Source: a virus. From it: a stretch of DNA of 62,038 nt. The notes under the pieces are model-generated. The model saw only the letters and a program-made list of their open reading frames with translations, did not search any database and was not told the origin of the DNA. Positions within the stretch are counted from its first letter, which is position 1. The number at the start of each line of letters is the position of its first letter. Shown piece after piece: positions 22,784-28,803 of this stretch. The DNA is taken from IMG/VR virus record IMGVR_UViG_3300020207_000023, positions 1-62,038 of that record; one strand, 5' to 3'. A program made the translations under genes and the position numbers.

Positions 22784-23185
22784 TTACCACCAGCAAGTGT
22801 AGATGACTTTTTGCCCTTTTTCCAGAGCGAGTGTAGCGGCACTACAGAACTCTGTGTCTTGTTCTAGGTAGCGATTGGCTTGCTCCTCTTGAAATTCGTG
22901 GCCGTAGAAGAACCCACCGTGACATTCGTGTTCGGCGAAGTTGTTTTGCACGGCTTCCCATAGGGCTTTGATGTCGTCAAGGTCGAGCTCTAGGTTAGAG
23001 CAGTTGAGTTCTATGGCAGATTCGCCAGTTTTTTGCTCCCAGAGTTTTTCCATAAACTCTTGAAGGCGACTGTGTTTGCGCCAGTAGAAATCGCGGTCGC
23101 TGTTAATGCTGACCCAAGTGTTGCCTTTGTCATCTTGTTCAGATGTTTCAGTGGCGTTGATATAAGCGTTTTGATCAAGTCCCAT
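22784..23185 (-). CDS. Early protein of the GLDQ/WRKH type, unknown
   Basis: 133 residues. Starts MGLDQNAYINATE, has FYWRKHSRLQEFMEKLW (about 33-49), then HECHGGFFYGHEF and ends GQKVIYTCWW. This combination marks a widespread phage protein family of unknown function. The ATG has GGAGGTAAC upstream, the same leader as 23197..23343 and 23507..23815. Confidence 0.65.
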   Translation of the reverse strand: MGLDQNAYINATETSEQDDKGNTWVSINSDRDFYWRKHSRLQEFMEKLWEQKTGESAIELNCSNLELDLDDIKALWEAVQNNFAEHECHGGFFYGHEFQEEQANRYLEQDTEFCSAATLALEKGQKVIYTCWW

Positions 23186-23196
23186 TGTTACCTCCG

Positions 23197-23343
23197 TTAG
23201 TTAGATGGGTTAATTTCAACAAGTTCGGCTTCGCCGTATTCCACGCACTCGTTACAAGCGGTGGCTTCGTCGCCGTGTAGGTCAACGAGCAGTTCGCACT
23301 CCTCGCAACCGTCAACAGGTTTTGCGTAATAAGTCTTGGACAT
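23197..23343 (-). CDS. 48-residue zinc-finger-like protein
   Basis: Starts at ATG 23343 (MSKTYYAKPVDG) with GGAGGTAAC upstream. It has two cysteine pairs, CEEC and CNEC, about 16 residues apart, enough to bind one zinc. The rest is acidic. A longer frame upstream is rejected because the leader and promoter repeat sit in it. Function unknown; perhaps binds host protein or nucleic acid. Confidence 0.6.
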   Translation of the reverse strand: MSKTYYAKPVDGCEECELLVDLHGDEATACNECVEYGEAELVEINPSN

Positions 23344-23378
23344 TGTTACCTCCGTTGGTTGACTCCGTAGGCTACTGC

Positions 23379-23403
23379 CTACCCTTATATAATAAGGTGT
23401 GAG
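23379..23403 (-). promoter_or_regulatory. 25 bp leader/promoter repeat, copy 1
   Basis: The plus-strand block starts CTACCCTTATATAATAAGG and ends TGTGAG; it is identical to 23850..23874. On the minus strand it reads CTCACACCTTATTATATAAG then GGTAG, placed 36 bp before the ATG of 23197..23343. It contains the inverted repeat CCTTAT-ATA-ATAAGG and a TATAAG that could be a -10. No consensus -35 is visible. Confidence 0.6.
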
Positions 23404-23447
23404 GGGGCAGGAAGTAGCCTTTTTTGTTCGTCTTGATAACATTGTTG

Positions 23448-23510
23448 TCAGTCCAAAATGAGCAGGATGACGAGTAGACCTATCACACCTAGAATGGAAA
23501 GTAGAATCAT
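23448..23510 (-). CDS. 20-residue transmembrane micro-protein
   Basis: ATG at 23510 overlaps the stop of 23507..23815 as ATGA and runs to TGA at 23448. The product MILLSILGVIGLLVILLILD is one hydrophobic helix ending in Asp. The coupling to the gene upstream supports translation without its own ribosome-binding site. It would sit in the host inner membrane; function unknown. Confidence 0.55.
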   Translation of the reverse strand: MILLSILGVIGLLVILLILD

Positions 23511-23815
23511 GACTGAAACATCTGAACAAGTTGCTCCGCTATTTCACCGATGTAACTAAGGATTGCCCTTTGGTGAGAGGGATGTTCAGCATGGATAATC
23601 TTGCGGCAAAAGTCAAAACCATCACTATCATATGCACCATGCACCATCAGGTAATGCGATATAGTGCCTACCTCTTGTGGTATTTGTATTTCACTGACGA
23701 CAATGTATTCGTCGTCCCACACATCAACTGATGCAACATTTTCGGTCAGCACAGGGTCGTGCATAAAACGGCCTTCCATGACGGATTGCACTTGTTGTAA
23801 GAAATCTGTAGCCAT
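23507..23815 (-). CDS. Early acidic protein, unknown
   Basis: 102 residues (MATDFLQQVQSVMEGRFMHD..., then DDEYIVVSEIQIPQEVG and a helical end). GGAGGTAGC lies just before the ATG. It is the first gene after the 23850 leader repeat and is followed by the coupled micro-protein. No family recognised. Confidence 0.6.
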   Translation of the reverse strand: MATDFLQQVQSVMEGRFMHDPVLTENVASVDVWDDEYIVVSEIQIPQEVGTISHYLMVHGAYDSDGFDFCRKIIHAEHPSHQRAILSYIGEIAEQLVQMFQS

Positions 23816-23849
23816 TGCTACCTCCGTTAGTTGATGTAGCCACCATTGG

Positions 23850-23874
23850 CTACCCTTATATAATAAGGTGTGAG
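23850..23874 (-). promoter_or_regulatory. 25 bp leader/promoter repeat, copy 2
   Basis: Exact copy of 23379..23403, 35 bp before the ATG of 23507..23815. It lies between a terminator (23909..23934) and the gene, so a promoter is needed here. The conserved spacing to two start codons supports a shared transcription start and leader. Confidence 0.65.
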
Positions 23875-23908
23875 AGTTTGGGAAGTTGGTCTTTTACTTC
23901 CCGACGAC

Positions 23909-23934
23909 AAAAAAGACGGCCACCGAAGTGACCG
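23909..23934 (-). terminator. Rho-independent terminator with UUCG loop
   Basis: On the minus strand CGGTCAC-TTCG-GTGGCCG (one G-T pair) is followed by TC and then six Ts (23914-23909). It ends the transcript that carries 24015..24236 and genes upstream. It has the same tetraloop as the terminator at 20777. Confidence 0.9.
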
Positions 23935-24014
23935 CCTTCTAAGGGAGGAGGAAAAATGAGTAAGTAGTCTTCTTACACTGTTATCGTTACCCATCTTATC
24001 CAATCCTGCAAGCC

Positions 24015-24236
24015 TCAATTTGGGAGACCGAGATTAGTGGTTGTTTCCAATACCTTATCGGTGAGCCGCCGTGCTCGCTCAGCCGTGACATCATCAATCC
24101 ATGATTCAATGTCATCAGGCTCCATCCCAAGATGTGCTAATTTCGTTGCACAGAGGCGAGCATCAATCTCGCCTTCTATGAACTGGAATTGCACTTCTTC
24201 TTGCTGATCCATCAGCCATGCTTTCACTTTACCCAT
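24015..24236 (-). CDS. Small acidic helical protein
   Basis: Seventy-three residues from ATG 24236, with AGGAG 9 nt upstream. The sequence KVKAWLMDQQEEVQFQFIEG, then LAHLGMEPDDIESWIDDV and a charged helix, predicts three helices. It is the last gene before the 23909 terminator. Unknown function. Confidence 0.6.
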   Translation of the reverse strand: MGKVKAWLMDQQEEVQFQFIEGEIDARLCATKLAHLGMEPDDIESWIDDVTAERARRLTDKVLETTTNLGLPN

Positions 24237-24238
24237 AA

Positions 24239-24526
24239 TCAATCTCCTAATCCGTAAAGTAAATTGTGTAGGTCTGCTGGTTTACTTTTATCCAGCTTCA
24301 ACCTGTAGCCATCCCAGTCGTAATAACCGTGGATGGTGGGCATTTTGCGAAACGACCCTTTGATCACCACCACTTCTTTGATTTGTGTTTCATCGTGATG
24401 CTCAAATAATTTTGCATCAAATGCTTTACGCAGATACCGAGCAATGTCGGAGATCCGTGGGTATATGGGCGTCAGCCATTGACCGTGACTGCCGTGCATA
24501 TAGATTTGTGCGCTGTATCGTGCCAT
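24239..24526 (-). CDS. Early protein, unknown
   Basis: Ninety-five residues from ATG 24526 (MARYSAQIYMHGSHGQWLTP) with GGAG 8 nt upstream; the longer open frame overlaps the previous gene and has no signals. Later parts include ISDIARYLRKAFDAKLFEHH and YYDWDGYRLKLDKSKPADLH. Basic/aromatic. Not recognised. Confidence 0.55.
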   Translation of the reverse strand: MARYSAQIYMHGSHGQWLTPIYPRISDIARYLRKAFDAKLFEHHDETQIKEVVVIKGSFRKMPTIHGYYDWDGYRLKLDKSKPADLHNLLYGLGD

Positions 24527-24527
24527 A

Positions 24528-24905
24528 TCAATACTCCTGCGGTAGTAACATCGTGCCATCAATGAGGTAGAACTTCCACTCCCCATCAAACGCATCGGTG
24601 TAGTTAATGTCGCGTTTCCAGAAAACATTACCGTCACCATCATCGGCAGTAATAAGTGCCTTACCGTCTTCAACAATAAGTTTAACAACGACGAACTCTT
24701 CATTGAGATCATTGATCGATGTTGCAACAATATCTAAAAACCAGTAGGCTCCACCGCCGCAGTTATCAGCAAAGAACTGCACACCGTTCGTATATACCAT
24801 CTGCTTGGTAAGGGGAAGGTCATAACGGCGCAGATAATCGGTGCCGCTGAAATGAGCGAGTTGTGTTGCAAACTCGGCTGGTGAAAGTGTTGTTTCAGTA
24901 TTCAT
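24528..24905 (-). CDS. DUF6876-like protein
   Basis: 125 residues. The order FSGTDYLRRYDLPLTKQMVY, TNGVQFFADNCGGGAYWFLD, then ADDGDGNVFWKRDINYTDAF and a final LLPQEY matches what I remember of the DUF6876 family common in phages and plasmids. GGAGGTAACA precedes the ATG. Biochemical role unknown. Confidence 0.6.
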   Translation of the reverse strand: MNTETTLSPAEFATQLAHFSGTDYLRRYDLPLTKQMVYTNGVQFFADNCGGGAYWFLDIVATSINDLNEEFVVVKLIVEDGKALITADDGDGNVFWKRDINYTDAFDGEWKFYLIDGTMLLPQEY

Positions 24906-24914
24906 TGTTACCTC

Positions 24915-25112
24915 CTATTGGAAAAGCAAGTTGTAATCATGGGCGTAAATGAAATCCTCAAAACTGTCAGCAGTTTTGAGTTGCCATATTTTCCATTCAC
25001 ACCGGAATATTTCAGCGGCATCATCATACAAGGTGAATTCCCACCCTGCTTCATGTGCCATTACAGTGACTGTGTCGCCACTGTCTGTTAATGAATAACC
25101 ACCGATAACCAT
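24915..25112 (-). CDS. Small early protein
   Basis: Sixty-five residues, beta-like first half (GYSLTDSGDTVTVMAHEAGW) and acidic end. A GAAAGGAG site precedes the ATG. A TATAAC stretch on the minus strand about 30 bp upstream could be a -10. It lies directly downstream of the possible structured RNA. Unknown function. Confidence 0.5.
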   Translation of the reverse strand: MVIGGYSLTDSGDTVTVMAHEAGWEFTLYDDAAEIFRCEWKIWQLKTADSFEDFIYAHDYNLLFQ

Positions 25113-25208
25113 GTTAGACTCCTTTCTGCGAGTTAAGGTTATAGTTTAATATTAAAGTGTGAGTGCTTGAAAGCAAACACTAAATGCTCAAAGATAAAAA
25201 AGGGTGTT

Positions 25209-25309
25209 CCGTGGATTTGTAGGCAATGATTTAAGGCAGACCCTACTTATGCTCACCGCATCCTGCTTTACAAACATGAACGAGGGACAGGATGGTTAGA
25301 GATCCACGG
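25209..25309. ncRNA. Possible structured RNA or leader
   Basis: In a 280 bp gap without genes, three perfect stems nest as a junction. The outer stem is CCGTGGAT/ATCCACGG (25209-25216 with 25302-25309). Inside are GTAGG/CCTAC (25219-25223 with 25242-25246) and CATCCTG/CAGGATG (25259-25265 with 25288-25294). The strand cannot be decided from pairing alone; on the minus strand it would lie in the leader of 24915..25112. No tRNA features fit. Confidence 0.4.
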
Positions 25310-25392
25310 CCTTGTGTTCCGCGTCGTGCAACGCTAGGACGAGGTCGAACCCTATGCACCCCGCCCAGAAAGGTTAATTGTCTGCGCCCCTC

Positions 25393-25626
25393 TTACCTGA
25401 CTAACTCAAACACTTCGGCATGGTCTAATTCAGGCCATGACCGAATGGTGAGTTTATTACGATCAATAATCCATACCGCACCTTTTTCTTTATGGAAAGA
25501 GATTCGAGCATGGAGGTTATCACTAATGCCAAACGCTTCGCATTCTACGAGCGTTGGGCTCATCCAGTCATAACAAACTATCTGCTCCAGAAGGTCTGGA
25601 GTGCGTTCCAAATCTTGTTTATCCAT
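25393..25626 (-). CDS. Small early protein
   Basis: Seventy-seven residues, acidic (MDKQDLERTPDLLEQIVCYD..., later ARISFHKEKGAVWIIDRNKL). The ATG follows the upstream stop directly. It is the last gene before the 280 bp gap holding the possible RNA. Not recognised. Confidence 0.5.
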   Translation of the reverse strand: MDKQDLERTPDLLEQIVCYDWMSPTLVECEAFGISDNLHARISFHKEKGAVWIIDRNKLTIRSWPELDHAEVFELVR

Positions 25627-25902
25627 TTATTCCTCCTCGGGGTCGCTGTCATAATATGCAGACCGATCAGGGACACCCCAGTCTTTACGGTCTTCTTCGT
25701 TTTCGTATCCATAACGATACTCCTCAATTTGTGCTGGTGTCATAGAGCTTTGTTCAATCCGCTCACTGCCGTAGGTTCTACCCACATAGTAATGAGGTTC
25801 AAAACGTCGGCCGTAATAAGCATCAGCACTGCCACGATCCTGTGGGCTACCATGACGCGGTAGCCCATCAGTTACAATATTAGGCTTGGAGAGACTGGTC
25901 AT
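25627..25902 (-). CDS. Conserved phage protein (RGSADAYYGRR type)
   Basis: Ninety-one residues. Contains PQDRGSADAYYGRRFEPHYY and later SMTPAQIEEYRYGYENEED, a motif pair that recurs in many phage early proteins. Highly acidic C-terminus. Overlaps 25880..26107 by 23 bp. The family is common but has no known function. Confidence 0.65.
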   Translation of the reverse strand: MTSLSKPNIVTDGLPRHGSPQDRGSADAYYGRRFEPHYYVGRTYGSERIEQSSMTPAQIEEYRYGYENEEDRKDWGVPDRSAYYDSDPEEE

Positions 25903-26107
25903 TGGTCACCCCGCCGTTTTCCATTATGTGTTCTTCAACGAACAGCATGGCTTCCCGATGCACATCAGGATACCGTGCTTTTACATAAGTGTGGAACAAG
26001 GATACCTCAGCATACATACGAGCTAATGTATAAATGTCCCGCGCTACAGACTCAACATCAGCACCAACTTTGCTGAAGTGATCCATGGTTTGTGGTTCAT
26101 CAATCAT
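25880..26107 (-). CDS. Small early helical protein
   Basis: Seventy-five residues, mainly helical (DVESVARDIYTLARMYAEVS, then REAMLFVEEHIMENGG). AGAAAGGAG precedes the ATG, and a minus-strand TTTACA/TATTAT-like region lies within 50 bp upstream (26120-26150). Not recognised. Confidence 0.5.
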   Translation of the reverse strand: MIDEPQTMDHFSKVGADVESVARDIYTLARMYAEVSLFHTYVKARYPDVHREAMLFVEEHIMENGGVTNDQSLQA

Positions 26108-26154
26108 GGCAAGCTCCTTTCTACAAACTAAATGCCATAGTTAATAATAGCGGT

Positions 26155-26469
26155 TTACACCTCTTTGGCAAGTCTTTTTGCTTCACGCTTGGCAATAGCC
26201 AAGACGCGTTGCCGACTGATGTTATAACGCTCACCAATGCTCTGAAGCGTTTCCTTGAGGTTATACCGCCTATGCCATATATCATGATTCCGTTCGGCTT
26301 GTTTGGGCGAACCAGAGGGGTTGCCCACCCTACCGTCAGGAATATCCAGTTTATATCGCATAGACCATGCGCGAGCGGTCTGGTATGAATAGCCTAACCG
26401 CTCGGCAAAGTCTTTCCAGCTGGTGGATTGTGCCGCCGCTTCGCGGATCCACTGTTCTTTATTTTCCAT
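26155..26469 (-). CDS. Helix-turn-helix DNA-binding protein
   Basis: 104 residues from ATG 26469 (MENKEQWIREAA). Two DNA-binding-like units: AERLGYSYQTARAWSMRYKL near residues 20-39 and ESIGERYNISRQRVLAIAKR-like sequence near 80-98 (observed LQSIGERYNISRQRVLAIAK), the latter similar to sigma-70 region 4 helices. It may regulate early genes or redirect host RNA polymerase; inference. Confidence 0.6.
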   Translation of the reverse strand: MENKEQWIREAAAQSTSWKDFAERLGYSYQTARAWSMRYKLDIPDGRVGNPSGSPKQAERNHDIWHRRYNLKETLQSIGERYNISRQRVLAIAKREAKRLAKEV

Positions 26470-26737
26470 CCTGTGCCTCCCAATACTCATCCGATCTATC
26501 GTAAGGATGCTTGGGGGTGCTGGAATCACCAGAGCGCATCTTAGTGACGGTGCGCTCCTTAACAGGTTTTTCATGGAAGGACTGCACATAATTGAACAGC
26601 CCCTCCAGTTCTTCAAAGACCATCGGTTTGGAGAGCATTGGTCCGTGGAGCACCCATATTGTATCGGTTTCCGTTAGCGACAATGCTCCCCCGCAGTCCG
26701 AGGTATTAGCCTTGTAGATTTCCCACTCAGGCTTCAT
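26459..26737 (-). CDS. Small early protein, unknown
   Basis: Ninety-two residues from ATG 26737, which overlaps the upstream stop as ATGA and has GGTGG 5 nt before it. The sequence includes DTIWVLHGPMLSKPMVFEEL and a basic/acidic end. It is flanked by two DNA-binding candidates in one operon. Not recognised. Confidence 0.5.
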   Translation of the reverse strand: MKPEWEIYKANTSDCGGALSLTETDTIWVLHGPMLSKPMVFEELEGLFNYVQSFHEKPVKERTVTKMRSGDSSTPKHPYDRSDEYWEAQDGK

Positions 26738-27021
26738 GAGAACCACCGTTTAATGCGCTCCCATAAACTCAAGCTGGCTTCATGTTTCTGCGCTTTGTTG
26801 TTGAACATATCAACAGACATGGTAATTGGACCACTGTCAACCACAGATTTATCTGGGGGGAATGGTAAGTATTCCTCTTTAAAGGAATACAGGATATAAC
26901 TCAGTTGGTTTTGGCTGAGTTTGAACTTTTTCTTAAGTTCTTTGTGGGTCAGCTTTTGTTCCTTCCGTGCGGTTAGCACATCAAGAATAAACTGATCGGT
27001 GTATTTTTGCTTACGAGCCAT
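26734..27021 (-). CDS. Helix-turn-helix protein
   Basis: Ninety-five residues from ATG 27021 (MARKQKYTDQFILDVLTARK), with GGAGA upstream. LTHKELKKKFKLSQNQLSYI reads as a classic helix-turn-helix. The C-terminal part ends with an amphipathic LSLWERIKRWFS. It overlaps 27011..27463 by 11 bp. A regulator is likely. Confidence 0.6.
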   Translation of the reverse strand: MARKQKYTDQFILDVLTARKEQKLTHKELKKKFKLSQNQLSYILYSFKEEYLPFPPDKSVVDSGPITMSVDMFNNKAQKHEASLSLWERIKRWFS

Positions 27022-27463
27022 TGTTTTCTCTCCTTGCTCTAAGAATGCGCTCAGCGCGGTCAATACCCTGAGGGGTAATCTGGTAGTAGAACGGTGACAC
27101 ATTGCCAATCCTTACAAGGTCGCCGCGTGTAGCGAGCGAATACAGGATTTTAGATGGGTCATCTACAGGTTGGTCTTGGAAATCCTTACCGCACATACTC
27201 GCCCTGCTCAGGTAGAAAGCCACCAGTATATCGGCTGAAGCTCCTGTAGTGATAATCCTACTGAAAGCTCTTTTAGGTTTCATTTTAATCGGCGTCACCT
27301 CAGGGCTAGGAAGTGCTAATGGAAGGGTTTTTTCCTTGCCAATGTTTTTGAGGAGCCATTTGATTTGCATCGCAATACTACGGCACTCTTCCTCAGCCAT
27401 TTGAGACAGAATGTTGTAGGTTTGGATGTCAATCGCTACAGATTTGTGAGTATTTGTGTCCAT
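27011..27463 (-). CDS. Putative DNA-binding regulator
   Basis: 150 residues. The start HKSVAIDIQTYNILSQMAEE resembles a ribbon-helix-helix or Arc-type N-terminus. The second half (DPSKILYSLATRGDLVRIGN, then YYQITPQGIDRAERIL) looks like a winged helix. These two DNA-binding-like parts in one chain are unusual. Third member of a run of regulator-like genes. Confidence 0.55.
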   Translation of the reverse strand: MDTNTHKSVAIDIQTYNILSQMAEEECRSIAMQIKWLLKNIGKEKTLPLALPSPEVTPIKMKPKRAFSRIITTGASADILVAFYLSRASMCGKDFQDQPVDDPSKILYSLATRGDLVRIGNVSPFYYQITPQGIDRAERILRARRENNGS

Positions 27464-27472
27464 TTCTTTCTC

Positions 27473-27946
27473 CTATGCACACAGGTCTGCTACAAATTCA
27501 GGGATAGGCCGACACTCCCAGTCAAAGAGGTGTTGCTTTTCCCCACGGTAATAGTCACGGTATGCTGTGACTACATCATGATGGTGATACTCTACAGGCA
27601 TAGCCTGAGGGAACTTGGTAAAGCCTCGGGCTGTAAGGGCTGGTGGAGCACACCGTAAACTAAAGAAAATAGATTCGGAGCCGTGCGGTTTGCCACGGCG
27701 ATAGCGGAACTCTTTGAATAACTCAAAGCCTAAGTTCCATGTCATATTGTAGTTTTCTACAGTCTGCGCCGCCCATATCGTGCATGGGTGGTGCTGATGG
27801 TTGGGCATATACGGACCGTCGTTGCCGTTTAGCCAGTGAGCAGTAGATAGTATCTGCGTGGTCTCAAGCGGCATCTTGGTAATGTGGTTTTTGCAGTGCA
27901 TTTGAGCACACTGCTCAAGATCCATGGAAAGCCAGAAAATGTTCAT
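27473..27946 (-). CDS. Conserved phage protein, His/Cys-rich
   Basis: 157 residues: MDLEQCAQMHCKNHITKMPL, then TTQILSTAHWL, YMPNHQHHPCTIWAAQTVEN, FELFKEFRYRRGKPHGS. This is a recognisable phage family with many conserved His and Cys. Members are sometimes labelled pyrimidine-dimer glycosylase, which I cannot confirm. The gene overlaps 27943..28194 as ATGA. Confidence 0.6.
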   Translation of the reverse strand: MNIFWLSMDLEQCAQMHCKNHITKMPLETTQILSTAHWLNGNDGPYMPNHQHHPCTIWAAQTVENYNMTWNLGFELFKEFRYRRGKPHGSESIFFSLRCAPPALTARGFTKFPQAMPVEYHHHDVVTAYRDYYRGEKQHLFDWECRPIPEFVADLCA

Positions 27947-28194
27947 GGTAGGCGGTGCTCGGCAATAGGTAGGCTGACAGGCAATGCACGATTAGGTGGA
28001 TGGCACACAGCATAGACAAGCACCCTACGGTTAGGCGACTCATGGCGTATTTGCCTGTAAGTATCGGCACATAAATCAAGGTCGTCAAAGGGTATAGTCT
28101 TGTATTTGGCACAACCGAGGAACTCGGTAATGGTATAAGACTTGGCATAGAGAAACATTTCTGCTTCGTAATCTTCCCAACTATAATGTGACAT
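27943..28194 (-). CDS. Small early protein
   Basis: Eighty-three residues (HYSWEDYEAEMFLYAKSYTI, then VYAVCHPPNRALPVS). Has AGAAAGGA before the ATG, and a minus-strand TACTATAG at 28215-28222 could be a -10. First gene after the 28.2 kb gap and so probably the start of a transcript. Not recognised. Confidence 0.5.
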   Translation of the reverse strand: MSHYSWEDYEAEMFLYAKSYTITEFLGCAKYKTIPFDDLDLCADTYRQIRHESPNRRVLVYAVCHPPNRALPVSLPIAEHRLP

Positions 28195-28275
28195 AGGTTA
28201 TCCTTTCTACAATTAACCTATGTAAACTATAGTATGTAAGTTAACAGAATGTTAGCCCCTAATTTATCTTTTTAA

Positions 28276-28803
28276 TCACACACTAAGGTTGTGGTGGACT
28301 AGCACTTCGTTTACAGGTGCGAAGTCAGGTAAGTCTGAGAACTTTTTGTAAAGATAATTGATGCCAGTGTGCATTATCACTTTCATCTGCTCGCTTCCTG
28401 CAGAATGGCGATGGGAATAGAGCACGAGTTCAAGCATATCTGCCATCTTAAGTCTGCTTTTTTCTTCTGGCGTTAGGACAAAAGTCAATCCAAGGTCGTC
28501 CATCACTTTCTTTTCAGCCTTTTCAAAGGCTTGCAGGACTTCGGGGAACGACCATTTCGCCGTTGCTGGGATATCACCCAACACCATTTCAGGCACATCG
28601 TGATACAACGCCGCCATGATTAACTGTTTGCTACTATCAGGCCATAACTGGTCAATCAATATACTGACTGCGTATGAATGTGCTCCCACTGTTTGCCTCT
28701 CTGCTTGCATTGGAACAGTATGGTAGCGCAGTAGGAACTGTGCATCCCACGCTGTCATCAATGTTTTAATGTTGGTTGTTGTCTTGCATTTTCGTCCCGC
28801 CAT
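28276..28803 (-). CDS. HD-domain nucleotidase, YfbR-like
   Basis: 175 residues. The HD residues are in place: H42 (VGAHSYAV), H68-D69 and E72 (LYHDVPEMVLGD), D77, and D122 (MADMLELVL). YfbR-type enzymes remove the 5' phosphate of deoxynucleoside monophosphates. Next to a polymerase and base-modification genes it probably tunes the dNTP pool, perhaps lowering dTMP in favour of a modified precursor; that is inference. Starts 38 bp inside the polymerase gene with AGAGGA upstream. Confidence 0.75.
   Translation of the reverse strand: MAGRKCKTTTNIKTLMTAWDAQFLLRYHTVPMQAERQTVGAHSYAVSILIDQLWPDSSKQLIMAALYHDVPEMVLGDIPATAKWSFPEVLQAFEKAEKKVMDDLGLTFVLTPEEKSRLKMADMLELVLYSHRHSAGSEQMKVIMHTGINYLYKKFSDLPDFAPVNEVLVHHNLSV

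Noticed and set aside
22618-22842. 74-codon minus frame
   Set aside because: It overlaps the end of 22784..23185 in another frame and covers the 72 bp element; low-quality composition.
23827-24018. 63-codon minus frame
   Set aside because: It runs through a strong terminator and the leader repeat.
25330-25370. tRNA suggested by GGTTCGACC-like sequence
   Set aside because: No T-arm pairing, anticodon arm or acceptor stem can be formed on either strand.
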